In this document: positions 37,800 through 49,448 of the stretch, in pieces
Position numbering within the stretch: position 1 is the first letter of the stretch
Layout of the letters: every line of letters begins with the position of its first letter
The notes under the pieces: generated by a model
Told to the model about the DNA's origin: nothing
What the model saw: only the letters and a program-made list of their open reading frames with translations
Databases searched by the model: none
NCBI RefSeq assembly: GCF_958979055.1
Contig: NC_084888.1
Coordinates: forward strand, 1,196,001 to 1,260,000
Direction of reading: 5' to 3'
Length of the DNA: 64,000 nucleotides
Source: Alnus glutinosa
Lineage: Eukaryota; Streptophyta; Magnoliopsida; Fagales; Betulaceae
Made by a program: the position numbers and the translations under genes

Positions 37800-38013
37800 C
37801 ATTTATTTATTTATTTTTTTGACATGGAACTTCACCAAGACAGGGCCTTTTGGACCCACCCCTGGGGAGTAAACCCCGGATACATGACCCCATCCACCAG
37901 AACCATGTATCAAGTAATCCAGGAGAACTTCTAGTGTGGAATTGAATTCAGAATGTCCAAGTTCACGGCTCATCTCAAGCACGTCCTTTGACCACTAGGC
38001 TGCACCTAGCAGG
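37800..38013 (-). mobile_element. tRNA-derived SINE with target duplication
   Basis: Read on the minus strand, a 214-bp element begins CTAGGTGCAGCCTAGTGGTCAAAGG (polymerase III A-box-like) with a B-box-like ATTCAATTCC further in, and ends in a TTTTTTT-like/ATAAATAAATAAATG tail. The flanks are a 16-base direct repeat TAAGTTTCTGATTATA (37784-37799) and TAAGTTTATGATTATA (38014-38029), one mismatch. It lies just past the 3' end of the CIAO2-like gene. Confidence 0.85.
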
Positions 38014-38029
38014 TAAGTTTATGATTATA

Positions 38030-39587
38030 TAAATGTTTGGCTATCTTGAAGACCATTGCAGCCTAGATCCAATTGCCAATAGGAACAGTCTAGAATCTTC
38101 TTGCCATAGAAGCCCATGCATGGTTATAGTAATGCAGCTTTCTGCTTAAAGATGATACGAATGCCCTACATTTTGGCCATGCGAAATTTGAACCTTTCTA
38201 AACATCCACTTCAATCTCTAGTATGGCTTAAGCATTTCGAGGAATTGTATATGCATTTTATTCAATCAAAAAGCACCAATTTTTTTTTTTTGAAACCTTT
38301 TCTACTACTTTTTCGACAAATTCTAACAGATTTTATATTACATTCTCTATTATCTTTAAATAATATCCAGCAACAAGAAGGAAAAGGATTGAATATTTTT
38401 TTCCATTTTTTTTTTATTGTTTTCTTAAACCACCAAGACAGAAGAGAGAAAAATGATTGTAGCAAAGAAAAAAAAAAGAAGAAGAGAGAAATGATTAAAA
38501 AAAGAATACATAAGCTATAGTGCTTGCCTAAAGATAGCAATCAGAAAGTAGTTGGACGTGATTTTTGCCTCATATTAACTAAATATACACACTATGGAAA
38601 TTTTAAAGCATTTGTGGATATGCTCATTTTGAACGTCATGTAAGAAGTGTAATTCAAGATCGGGAGCTTTTCTGAGTCTCTCGTAATGGGATACAATTTT
38701 CTAAATCATCTTAAGATTCGGAGATTCAAGAAACCATACTTCTGCAAAACTATCCGTTGGTCCTACTCCTATCCTGGTTTATATCATGTTTGGTCGGCAC
38801 TAAAAGCCAATTTTGGAGAGCTTTACGGTAGCTTCTGCAATGATCATGAAAGGGGCATTGGCTAGAATCGAGTGACTATTTTAATATAAGAATTGAGCTA
38901 TTGTCACACAAATTTGATTATCTGTTATTAGGTTGTCAGAATAATACCTGCCCAGAGAAAGTGAACTTAATAGCCTCTATCTTAAGCTGCCCAAATTTCT
39001 GTGTTATTCGAACAGTCTAAATAAAAGAATATCACAATCCTTAACACCTTTTAAGTATCATCTGGTGTGATCCAAGTTTTATCAAGCCTAGAGTTTGATA
39101 ACCAATTTAATATTTCGGAAAGAGAAAGTCTAAACAGGATACATTTGTCCTATTCCAACTTTTTTAAAAATCAGTTATTGGATCTGTAAGACTTACATGG
39201 GTGAATGTGTGAGTTGTACGATCTAATAATTGATTTTTAAAAAAGTTGTATGGGAGAAAGCCATGAGTATGTTGTATATCAACCATCTTTGAGAAAAGTC
39301 CACATGCCCTCCTCAAAGGCTCAAATTATCACCCAATTGACAATATTCTCTCAACTTTAAATTGCGACGGTCCTTCAATGACAAATATACCCTTAATAAT
39401 AATAATAATAAATCCTAAAAACTAATTAGTTTTTTTTTAAAAAAAAAAACACAAAAAAACCGTTGAAATCTATAGAATCAATAGAAATTTAGATCATAAA
39501 CAAATCTTTGACCAATATTTTTCATTAGAGAAGAAAAAAACTATGAGTTGTACATTTGAAACCATAGAAACTCAAGATTTTTTTTTA

Positions 39588-39674
<87 letters not shown>

Positions 39675-40163
39675 TTTTTCTGGTCAGTCAACAAGAAAAT
39701 CAAGAATTTTACAACTAATCAATATGAGTACTGCATTCTTTGCACTGAACAAAGCAATCCGATTCTCTGGCACGAACTTCCCGGATTTCGATTCTGCAAC
39801 TTCTATCAATTTCGCTCGACTTCATGTGCCCCTTCCATTTGATTTAAAAAAAAAAAAAAAAAAAAGTTGCAGAAGCCAAAACGCCCGTATAAAGTTGCAA
39901 AAATAACCTTAATTTTTTTTAATAAGACACAAATGCCCCTATAAATTTGAAAAATAAAAAAGAACTAAAAAAAGTCTAAAAACTAAAAATAAAATTAAAA
40001 AAATTAAAAAAAAAACCTGCTGGAGCAGGTGTACGGTGGCCGAGCCGGAGCCACCCCAGTTGGGCGATTTCTCTTGTTATGCCAAAGAAAAAAAAATTTG
40101 CACAAAAAAAAAATTAAAGTCATTTTTGTTGACTTTGGGAGAAACATTGTCGCAATAAGTTTA
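38030..40163. other. Intergenic region
   Basis: No gene seen. It contains A/T homopolymers, a G/A-rich block at about 38440-38510, and a GC-richer patch near 40020-40075. Confidence 0.5.
39590..39666. repeat. (AT)n microsatellite
   Basis: About 38 uninterrupted AT units followed by a T run. Apparent Ile-Tyr protein frames here are repeat artefacts. Confidence 0.97.
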
Positions 40164-40306
40164 GGAAAATGTTAGATTTACAACACCAATACAACAACTG
40201 TACAACAATCCTTCACATGAGGGTGGGTTTCACATACTGGGGCCCACCCTCATGTGAGGGGTTGTTGTACAGTTGTTGTATTGGTGTTGTACAAGAATCA
40301 AATCCC
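40164..40306. mobile_element. 143-bp Mutator-like MITE, copy 1
   Basis: Starts GGAAAATGTTAGATTTACAA and ends AATCAAATCCC. The arms (ACAACACCAATACAACAACTGTACAACAA and its inverse) pair almost completely around a short GGGCCCACC core. A perfect 9-base target duplication ATAAGTTTA is at 40155-40163 and 40307-40315. Nearly identical to the copy at 48613-48755. Confidence 0.93.
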
Positions 40307-40437
40307 ATAAGTTTAAGATGAACATTGTCAATTAAGTGGTAGTTTGAGAGGAGTATGTAGACTTTTGCCTTAATTTTTTTTTTAAGGGATTTTTTCTCGA
40401 GAAAAAAAAAAATACAGGAAGCCCTCTATACCTCAAT

Positions 40438-41280
40438 TAGGGGTGATCAAATACCCGCAAATCCGCCACAACCCGCATGCCCCGGCCCGCCTCTAAAATC
40501 TCGGGTTTTAGTTGTTTTTTTGAGGGTACGAGTTCAAAAATGATATACCCGTGCGAGGCGGGTTGGAGCTTTTTAAAAGCCCCGGGGACCCACCCCGCCC
40601 CACAAAACACCTAAAGTCTAAAACCCTACCCAGCGTTCGTCATTTCCAGTTTCTTCTTCTTCCTCTTCTTGCGCCGCCTACCCTTCTTCTTCTTCTTCTT
40701 CCTTTTCTCCTTCACCCCCTTCCTCCCTTCGTCTTCTTCCTTCAATTTCTGAGGAAGATTGGAAGACACCTTTTCTTCTTCTTCCCAAAAACAACCAAGT
40801 TCTTCATCTTTCATTTTCTTCCCCTACACCACACAGCGCCATGGCCTCTATCAATCGTTCCCATATTCACTGGCTCCGCTGGTCCTGTGGCCTGTGGGGA
40901 CGTCATGAACGTGCGTTTTCAAGACCGGGAAAATCGGCTTCAAGACCTTCGGTTGTGGCTCTGCGATTGCATCCTCGTCCATAGGTTGGTGTTTCTCCCA
41001 TTCTCTGGCCTTTGTTGCTATCATTTCTTTATGAATATGGCTTGAATCTAGGTATTGAATATGGGTATTAAATCTTTGCTAGCATTCTAGGTATTGAATC
41101 TAGCTTTGATTTGATTTTTCTTATGTCTTGGCTTACCCCGAGGATACCCGCACAACCCGCATCCCCCGCCCTGCACGGATGTCACTGGTTTTATGCTGTT
41201 TACGGGGGTGAATTTGTGAACCCGCACCCCTGCGGGGTGGGGCCAAAAAAGGGGCATTCCCGCCCCCATGCTCAGCCCTA
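40438..41280. mobile_element. Non-autonomous hAT element carrying a host gene fragment
   Basis: An 843-bp element with a perfect 8-base target duplication ACCTCAAT at 40430-40437 and 41281-41288, the hAT size. Ends are TAGGGGTGATCA (left) and, read inward from the right, TAGGGCTGAGCA. Subterminal regions at both ends are rich in the motif ACCCGC/GCGGGT, as in known plant hAT elements. There is no transposase. The centre carries an ISU/ISCU-like exon fragment. Confidence 0.88.
40880..40984 (+). pseudogene. ISU/ISCU iron-sulfur scaffold gene fragment inside the hAT element
   Basis: Translated pieces match the plant mitochondrial Fe-S scaffold ISU: GPVACGDVMN (family: GAPACGDVMK) in one frame, then KTGKI and FKTFGCGSAIASSS in the next. 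The family residues between these pieces are partly missing, and the frame changes once, so no functional protein is made. The fragment stops at a donor-like ATAG|GTTGG, which suggests capture from genomic DNA with an intron rather than from a cDNA. It is a host gene fragment duplicated by the transposon. Confidence 0.85.
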
Positions 41281-41842
41281 ACCTCAATGTTGACCAATTT
41301 GTGATAATTAACACTTCATATGTACCACATGCATTAATGTGCACGAATGAAAGAGCACGCAGGCTGAAATAAATCTAGTAGTAGTATGACAACCTGAGAG
41401 AGAGGGCAGGTTGAGCCCACCTACTTTCTTTGTGACGGCCGTCCCAATTGCCTGCAATTTGGTTAGCGAATTACAACAGCCAAAACGATCTTTCATAAAG
41501 ATAATAGTAATTTAAAATTTTTTATACAAAAATTGAATAAAAATTACAGTTTGCTTATAGTGTAAATAGGGGAACATTAGGAAGACGAGGATATTTAAAG
41601 AGTAAATGACAGTTTTCACTCATAGAAAGAAAAAAGCACAAGAAATGCATGTTTATTAACCCCAGAACAAGGAACTGAACAAGATCATCATTTCCTGTTC
41701 CCATCAGTACGTTTGATACGAAATTTTGCATCTATCGACTCAGTCACATATCTTGCATTCGAACTTACTATTCTGAGTTGCTAGATAATGCTCACTCAGC
41801 TAGCTGGCGGGTGCAATGGGTCATCTTCTCCTGAATGGCGTT

Positions 41843-44196
41843 TCATAATGTGGAAGAATTCTTCTCATCAAATCCCCAGAACTTGGCAGTTTTCACGTCA
41901 TCCTGGGCCATCAATCGTGAGAACTCCTCATGGTCGTATTTTAGGGTGGCTTGTCCCCCAAACTCGCTTGGAAGGTTTTCTACATCAAAGAATGTCTTCA
42001 TGAGCTCCACGCTATCTCTACTTTTGGGGTATACAAACTTCACCTTCTGAAATGTCTTTGGATCCAGGAAGTACTTGACAGCCTATAAAAATCGAAAAAT
42101 AGCACAAAGTTCAGAGATCTAACTGCTAAAAGTTGAGATAATATGCCCATTCAAGTCGTGGAAATCTTATCTAGAATGAAAATCAAGCAGCAGAAGCTGC
42201 CAGCAGGGGAAAAAAGGAAAAGGTTAAATAAATCTACGCTCTTGACACTCGAGCTAAGGCAACAGAATTATTGCAGGATCTAAATCAATCTGAGAATTAC
42301 TATCCCCAAGCCCGACAAGAAATTTTACATATTAATTTGCTTCCATGCCATGATTGATAAACCTTTTAAATCTTTTTTTTTTTTTTTTGAAAGGAGGAAG
42401 AAGCAGTAATTGTTAAACTTCAGTCCAAAGGTACAAAGGAGCAATAATATATATGTAACCAAAAACCAAAATGAAAACAGAGCAGGAGATCAAACCTTCC
42501 AGAATGCCTGAAAAATCCTTGGTGGACTATACAGAAATGCAACAGCAAGCCTCTCGGGGTAGTGATTTTGTAAGATGTGAATAATATCACGGGCTGTTTT
42601 AACGGAGATGCTGGTGTTCAATGAAAATCCGGTGAAATCTATCAGCCACGACATTTGTTCTTGACCTTCAGGAAGGTTAAGGACAGCATTTTCTAAAAGA
42701 TAGACTAAATGGCGAACATTATCCTCTCCTGATGTGGTGTTCTGACAAATGGGAAAAAAAGGGTTAACTAGTTGATTCATAAAAACCAAGAGACAATAAC
42801 ACACCTTACAAAAGAAAATCGTCAGACCAACCTGCATCCCTGGCCTCATTATAAGCACAGTCCTTCCAAGTCGATCATGAAAATCTGCTCTGGACACTTT
42901 GCCGGTCTCACCTTCGTGAGCTATTTCATGCTGAACAATAACATCTTTCTAAAGTAAGGGGAGGCTTAAATAAAACAATAGTATTGAAATATTAGCATCA
43001 ATAACTGCTACTTGTCACGGCCTCAGTCATCACATACATGTCATGCAGAATGCGAAACATGTGTTAAAGGTAATAATATATTGGCTATTGCAAAAACAAT
43101 TTAAATCCACCGAAGAACTGAATGTAGCCATTTTGGAGTTGGCAATTCTACCAAGAGAAATGTTACATCCACTCTTAACTCCATTGGATTTTGAATCTAA
43201 TGGTGATTTTCACTGCCACATCAGGGAATGTGCACTTGGTAGTGTGGAGTTGGGAGTGCATGTAACATTTCTCTTTCTACCATGTTGACAACTCTAAATG
43301 CTTCTAATTAGTTAACAAAGAATTAAGGTTTAAAAATTAGACATGGGACGGTACTGAGGTTAATGACTCCATGATGCAAGGGGTGAAGGACAAAAAATTT
43401 ACACCTCAATTAGGCAAAGGGCTATGTAGTGTACAAAAGTATTTATACCTTTAACAGTGCTTAGATTAATGAATGCAGTATACAAGATTATTGGTGCAGA
43501 GCTATCTGATTTTAAACTCAATTCTGTCTGCCAAATATATGATTAGAAACAGAGGGCAACAGCATGTATATGCTAGGACACCCTACCACTGATTATCAAC
43601 TAGAAAAAGACAGAGAACCCACCAAGTCAAAGCAAAAATAACTAAAAGTATAAAACAGCCATAAATCACAACATAAGTACTTCTAGTTTTTGCATGTCGA
43701 AAACATGTAATCAATAATTCACTACTTACCCAACGAATTTCTTCAGGCTTATAAGCGGACCTCCACTTGAATGTCTCTTCCAACATTTTCTTTGCCTTAT
43801 CAACATTCCAGTTCCGAGCCTCTAAATATCTCCTCAGGCATGCATCAGTGCAGAACTTTAAACTACGTCCAGATAGAGGTCCAAGAGCAGCCCTGAGTTC
43901 ATTGACCTGTTCGTAATATGCCTCATTAAGCGTCTATTTCAATATGTTATGAAAACCTTCAACTCTATTATGAACATCATTATAGAGAGCAAACTTGGTG
44001 GCAATCAATTAAAAGGAGAAGAAAAATCAAAGATTTTATGTTAAAAAATGCACTCTGCCCTAGAATGCTGTCCAAGTAGTTTTTTATTTTATTTTTGTAA
44101 GGAATGGCTTCTGTCCAAGTAGTTAATAACCTTTGCATCTTTCTGTGAAGAGTCATTCTCTTGAGGATTCTGAGGGTGCCTTCTCAGAAGATACAT
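41843..44196 (-). CDS. SEC14-like (CRAL-TRIO) phosphatidylinositol transfer protein
   Basis: Five coding exons on the minus strand: 44196-44131, 43906-43730, 42930-42832, 42741-42496, 42082-41843, giving 275 aa. The CRAL-TRIO-N helical domain covers about residues 25-80 (LRRYLEARNWNVDKAKKMLEETFKWR), and the CRAL-TRIO lipid pocket about 95-250 (GRTVLIMRPGMQ, QMSWLIDFTGFSL, HYPERLAVAFLYSPPRIF, KVKFVYP, LPSEFGG). These are the core SEC14 motifs for binding and exchanging phosphoinositides or other hydrophobic ligands at membranes. There is no GOLD or nodulin extension, so it is the short single-domain type. A leader intron appears to join about 45888 to about 44212. The gene tail faces the CIAO2-like gene with the hAT element between them. 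An inverted-repeat MITE lies in the second coding intron. Confidence 0.95.
43148..43281. mobile_element. MITE in SEC14 intron
   Basis: Ends CTACCAAGAGAAATGTTACATCCACTC and, inverted, GGTAGAAAGAGAAATGTTACATGCACTC; about 134 bp in all, non-coding. Confidence 0.75.
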
Positions 44197-44204
44197 GCTG
44201 GCTG

Positions 44205-46050
44205 CCAAAGAAGTTCACCTACAAGATATAACACTCAACTAAGACAACATAAAAAGGTTCCAATGCAACATTTTTACCTTCTTTGGCCAATCTAATCATT
44301 GTTTCCATAAAATATCAACTTAAAAAAACAAGTAGCAAAATGCATTAGCTACATTAAGGTTGAGAGAGTAGTGAAGCCGTAAACCAATATCTAAAAGTAA
44401 CCTACTTAAAATAATAATAATAATAATAATCTAAAAGTAAACAAAATGGTCCCAAAAAATGAAATATCTTATCCGGTAAATTTTATATCTCCACCAACCA
44501 TAGCCTATAATAACACTATTTCGCATTCGATTTATTTCCCCCCATCAGCAATTCAATGTCATTTCACTTGATTCTGTCCATAATAACATAACTCGGGATA
44601 AGAGTACAATGTTTATATCTATCAAAAACATAAATCCTCAAATTATCGACCATGCATAAGGGAAGAAGCTAAATGTTCAAAATTAGGGGTGACAATTCTT
44701 GTTCGTGTGTCGGATTCAAGTCATGTCGACGCATGTGTATAAAACTATAACCCAACTCATTTAATTAAACATGTCAGATTCTTTAACCTTAACCCGCTAA
44801 TTTTGTATTGGGTTTACGAGTTGTGTAAAAAAATTGACAACCTTAAATGTCGTGTCATGTTCGAGTCATGTTAAAGCAGGAATATAAGACTATATAAGTC
44901 AATTATATTCCGATCCATTTAATTATCCATTAATCCTAACTTTCTAATTTTATGTTAAATTCGTGTTGGATTCACAAATCGCGTGAAAAATTATCAACCT
45001 TATTTGGAACCAAGCCCAAGATATTACCAGCCATCTCTCTTGACTAGCGGCATCCGAAAGCAATCCAGTAGCCATAATGCTTAAAGAAAGTGTCCTTGGT
45101 CACCCTCTTTTTCTTTTCTTTTCTTTTTTTAAACATTACTAGTTCCTTTACTAATACCTGATCAGCCTACTCGATTTGACCCGATTCATCTAATCCTTCT
45201 GTTGTCATCGGCTTTTTTTACTCAGACCATCTCAGCGGATCCAGTAGAGCCATTCCGGCCCGCTGTCTCTTGGAAAAAAATTAAAGAAAAATGTCACGTA
45301 TATTTCCAAATGAAACCAGACGATTCTAAATCCTTATTTCACAAAAAATAAAAAAACAATGGCAAAGCGAGAATCGGCAACACAACTAAGAATTTTGCCA
45401 GATGGGCTTTTATAAATCCCCAAACTAACGTTGACCAACAATAGAACCATGAAAATAACTACAAAAAAAAAAAAAAAAAAAAACAACTTTTTTTCAGCTT
45501 AGTTAATAAAAATAACAAAGACCATATTCTGGTTCAATCAAGATCTTTGAAACCCAATTCCCAAAACAACATTTAGACGTCTTTGAGCATCAAAAAAGGT
45601 GTTCAAGAAACTTCCTAACGCATTATACACAAGGAAAAAGCGCAAGATCCACTAACAAACAATTCAGAAGATCTAACTATAAACTCTCAACCCGATACCA
45701 AACCAGAATAATCAACAAACAAATAATCTACAAATGTAAGGACAGAGAAGTGAGCCACAGATCCACTTCAAATTGATAGACAAAAGGTTTGCATGCAAAT
45801 TTACAAACAGGGCAAAGGCTCACACTCTTTTTGTGTGTGTTTTGACTACGAAAACGTTAGCTGATATATTACGTACCTGGTGAAGCAGAATACTGGAAGA
45901 GAGACTGAGCTCCTTACTCAAAACTCTGTTTTCTGAGCGTTTTGGGCAGTGAATAACGTCAGGGCGTGTGTTTCTGTTTGGGCGAGAATATAGAGGCCGG
46001 AGGGTACCCCTTTATTTGTCCTGAGCCCGGATGGCGCCCTTCTGTTTGGC
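44205..46050 (-). other. Leader intron and promoter of the SEC14-like gene
   Basis: On the minus strand a leader exon ending TTCACCAG|GTACGTAAT near 45888 would splice to TTGTAG|GTGAACTTC near 44212, just before the ATG. The intron holds a degenerate repeat at about 44690-45005 that starts AGGGGTGACAATTCTTGTTCGTGTGTCGG, a sequence common in plant hAT-like repeats. Promoter sequence would lie above about 45980. Splice sites are inferred by eye. Confidence 0.5.
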
Positions 46051-48612
46051 TGTGTTTTGTCCTCAAGAGAATTACTCTCGCCGAGCTATGACTCTATGAG
46101 GAGTGAGAGAAGGGACAAGGGGTGTACGCAGCGGGCTTTAAAGAGTAGGTGTGGCCGCCTGAAAGGTCAACTCTACTTGCCCCCGTTCCACCGGAAACAC
46201 ACATTTTTCTTTCTTCCTTTTGTTTTAAAGAAATACTTTTTCATTTTTAAATAAAAAACTTTTATTTTCTTTTTGGAGATGGCCTGTCCCACCTTAAAGA
46301 AGAAGAATTCCGGTGCGCTACACGCCTAGGAAGCCCGCCACAAAGCCTATAAACTATAAAGGAGGGCTGATACATGGGACGGTTTCGTCATCCTCTTTTT
46401 AATATAAAATCAAAAATAATTAAAAAAGTATTCTCTAATGTCATTTTTTTATTTTAAAACAAAAAAAAAATTGAAATAAATAACAATTTTTCGTCCCCAC
46501 AAATCTTTTCGGATAAAGGAAATTGGCTGTCCCACCATATTCCTATAAAAGTCCCATTTAAAAGGGTCGCATTCAGAAGGAATTTGGCTGAAGTACTTTT
46601 CAGAAAAAATAATAATAATAATAATAATATAAAATTACAGCTTATCTTTTATAATTTTTTCAAAAATTTAGATTTAATTTCAAATTTTTCATGAAAAATA
46701 AAAAAAGTAAATTAAATATGAACAGTTAAAAAAACTACAAAAGATATAATATAAACCCGAATCTATCTCTTTTTAAAAGGGGCATAAATTCAGGTTTACG
46801 GCACCTAAACCCAAATCTATCTCTTTTTAAAAGGGGCATAAATTCTTATTAATTGTTAAGCGTTGACCCAATTAATATTTTCATGACAGTATTCTAAATA
46901 GCATGGGATGCTACCATTATTTCGAGACTGGTAATTTTTTATGACCATTTTTTTATTATTATTTTGCAGTTGATCCGTCGCTAGTTTGATTGTCTAAAAT
47001 ATACTTCAATGGCTCATCGTATGTGGGAACGATGTTCCACTTCCTCGTCTCTTCAAACGGTTGGAGTCACTGACTCACTGGCTATGAGTCTCTTCCATAT
47101 TTATGTTCGTCCATACCGGATCTGCGTTTGTCTTCTACATTTTTCCTTGTTATCTAGTATCTACCCTCCAATTCCATAATCGTCATTTGACCCTCTTGGA
47201 AAAATCTGTCTCTTCAAGTTAAATCACCCTTACTTTATGTGACAAAACTGCTTAGGCATTAAGGGTTAATGCTATGTAAGCAATTTTGGACGGAATGAGT
47301 GAAGTTAAAAACTTAAAAAACACTCAAAAAAAAAAAAAATTAGAAAGTTTAATTTCAAAACCGAATGAGTGAATTGAAATCGCACGATTACTTAAGAAGT
47401 TATTATGAAATTTTCCTAAAAATGCTTAAAAAAATTATATGTTTTATGGGATAACTCTTCTAGAATTAAATATTTTCCTTCTTACTTTTTTTTCTATTTT
47501 TGTCCTGTCTATTTAAAATGTTTTTTGAAAAATATTTTTGACCCTTTTTTTTTAACGTTTGGCAAGGACGAAAATAATGGTCAATAAAAATTATTTTCTG
47601 TTTGAACATAAAAGCCTCTTTAATTTTTGAAAAATGATTTACGGTTTGCATTATTGCAGGCATGTCTGTGGTAATCCACCTTCATCGGACATTAGAGTTT
47701 GTTGGTAGCCCGAATTTACTGCCCAAGGTCACCGGATTTTGGTATCCGATCGCCGAATTCCGGTGCCAACAACTGCCACTGGATTTCAACAAAACGGGCC
47801 GGAATCCGATTAAAAAAAATTAGATTCTCGCGATCTTTACCGGAATCCGGTGAAAGTGGCCGAAATAATACCGGCCAGTGACGGAATCTCGTCACCGATT
47901 ACTTTTTGCCGTTAGTATTTTTATGGTACCAGCCAAACACATAAAAATATTTTTTAAACAATTATTTTTAAAAAAAAAAATTAATAATTTTATTAAAAAT
48001 ATTTGAAGACAAAAAAAATTCTACATCGAAATAAACGAAAATAAACGCATTTCATGCTATTTACTCTTCTAAAATTACTAAATAATGTGAAAGCATCGGT
48101 CTTTGGTGAGGGAATAATGCCCTTCTTTTCTTTTCTTTTCTTTTTCTTTTTTTAAGTAATGCCCTTTGTGCTCATATTCGAAACGTCTTAATATGTGTGC
48201 ACGATTATTGAGATTTGATCCAATAAAAATATCAGTCAACATCTATAAAGAAAGTATACTTGTCTATCCGATACGCAGCTACTATTCCCTTAGACATCGC
48301 ATGCAATTTTCTACGTTAAAATATGGTATAAATGCATTATTAGTTTTATAAATTGACTTAAATTACAAATCACTCTTTATAGTACAGAAAGTTTATGGAG
48401 AATCCTTATGGTAAACTATAATCATGAATCACTTCCTAAATCTGTTTTTCGCCTACCAAATTAAAATAATCCGTTAGTTTATCACGTCATATAAATAGTA
48501 AGACAACCTCTAAATATCATTTGTATTGTATTCTACTAACGGACTTTATTTACTTGGTGGAAGGAAAACAAGTTTAAGGAGTGATTCATAATTTAAGCCA
48601 ACTCTAAAAATC
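46051..48612. other. Gene-free region
   Basis: Nothing convincingly coding. It contains a roughly 52-bp tandem duplication with ATCTATCTCTTTTTAAAAGGGGCATAAATTC near 46760-46850, and a GC-richer block at 47690-47900 with many CCGGAATCCG/CCGGCCAGTGACGG motifs that looks like repeat-derived sequence. Confidence 0.5.
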
Positions 48613-48755
48613 GGAAAATGTTAGATTTACAACACCAATACAACAACTGTACAACAATCCCTCACATGAGGGTGTGTCTCACATACTGGGGCTCACCCTC
48701 ATGTGAGGGGTTGTTATGCAGTTGTTGTATTGGTGTTGTACAAGAATCAAATCCC
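48613..48755. mobile_element. 143-bp Mutator-like MITE, copy 2
   Basis: Same ends, arms and length as the copy at 40164-40306, with only a handful of differences. It has its own perfect 9-base target duplication CTAAAAATC at 48604-48612 and 48756-48764. Confidence 0.93.
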
Positions 48756-49000
48756 CTAAAAATCAGTGGTGCAATTATCTCTTAAAATACACCAAGATCG
48801 TTGCTTTCTTAAGGTTTTTATTTTTATTTAATTTTTTATTTCCATGTCATGGTTGAGAATGAGGGAAATTCAGTTGCAATTACGATGAAATTATTGTTTA
48901 TTTAAAAATGAAAGACTAGTTGGTGTAGTGGCGGAATGGGAATTTTAATCCACGGTAAAATTAAAAGACAGAAATGGAGTTAAACAAAAATTAATTAAAA

Positions 49001-49055
<55 letters not shown>

Positions 49056-49348
49056 TCGATCATTTCTTAAAACATATTAATATAACTTATAATTTCTTTG
49101 TTCACGCCTCTGTCAATTTATTATTTTTCTTCAACTAGTTTTTATATTCTAAAATTGGTGCATGAAATTTAATTTTCGTAGTGATGTTTGCCTTTCGGTT
49201 CTAAACGAAAAATGCTAAAGCTTTAAGAAAAAAAAAAAATAGAAATACGAATTACGAAATTATATTCCTAGAAAAAAAAAAGTTTTCATATTTTCAATGT
49301 CTGCTACTATTTCTAAGATGCGTATCTATTTAAGGGGCTGGTTTTTAT

Positions 49349-49418
49349 GCACTTATTAGAAGAGACGTTTTATGTATTTATTAGAAGAGACGTTTTATGC
49401 ATTTATTAGAAGAGACGT
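49349..49418. repeat. Three tandem copies of a 25-bp unit
   Basis: The unit TTATTAGAAGAGACGTTTTAT with small variants occurs three times in a row, directly before the C23 tract. Confidence 0.85.
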
Positions 49419-49425
49419 AGACCGA

Positions 49426-49448
49426 CCCCCCCCCCCCCCCCCCCCCCC
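49426..49448. repeat. C23 homopolymer
   Basis: Twenty-three consecutive C residues, a rare homopolymer in plant DNA. It is G-quadruplex or i-motif capable on paper. Confidence 0.9.

Noticed and set aside
39543-39842. 99-residue frame of Ile-Tyr repeats
   Set aside because: Product of the (AT)n microsatellite.
40551-41045. 164-residue frame across the hAT element
   Set aside because: It mixes a pyrimidine-rich tract with the disrupted ISU fragment in the wrong frames, so it is not a gene in its own right.
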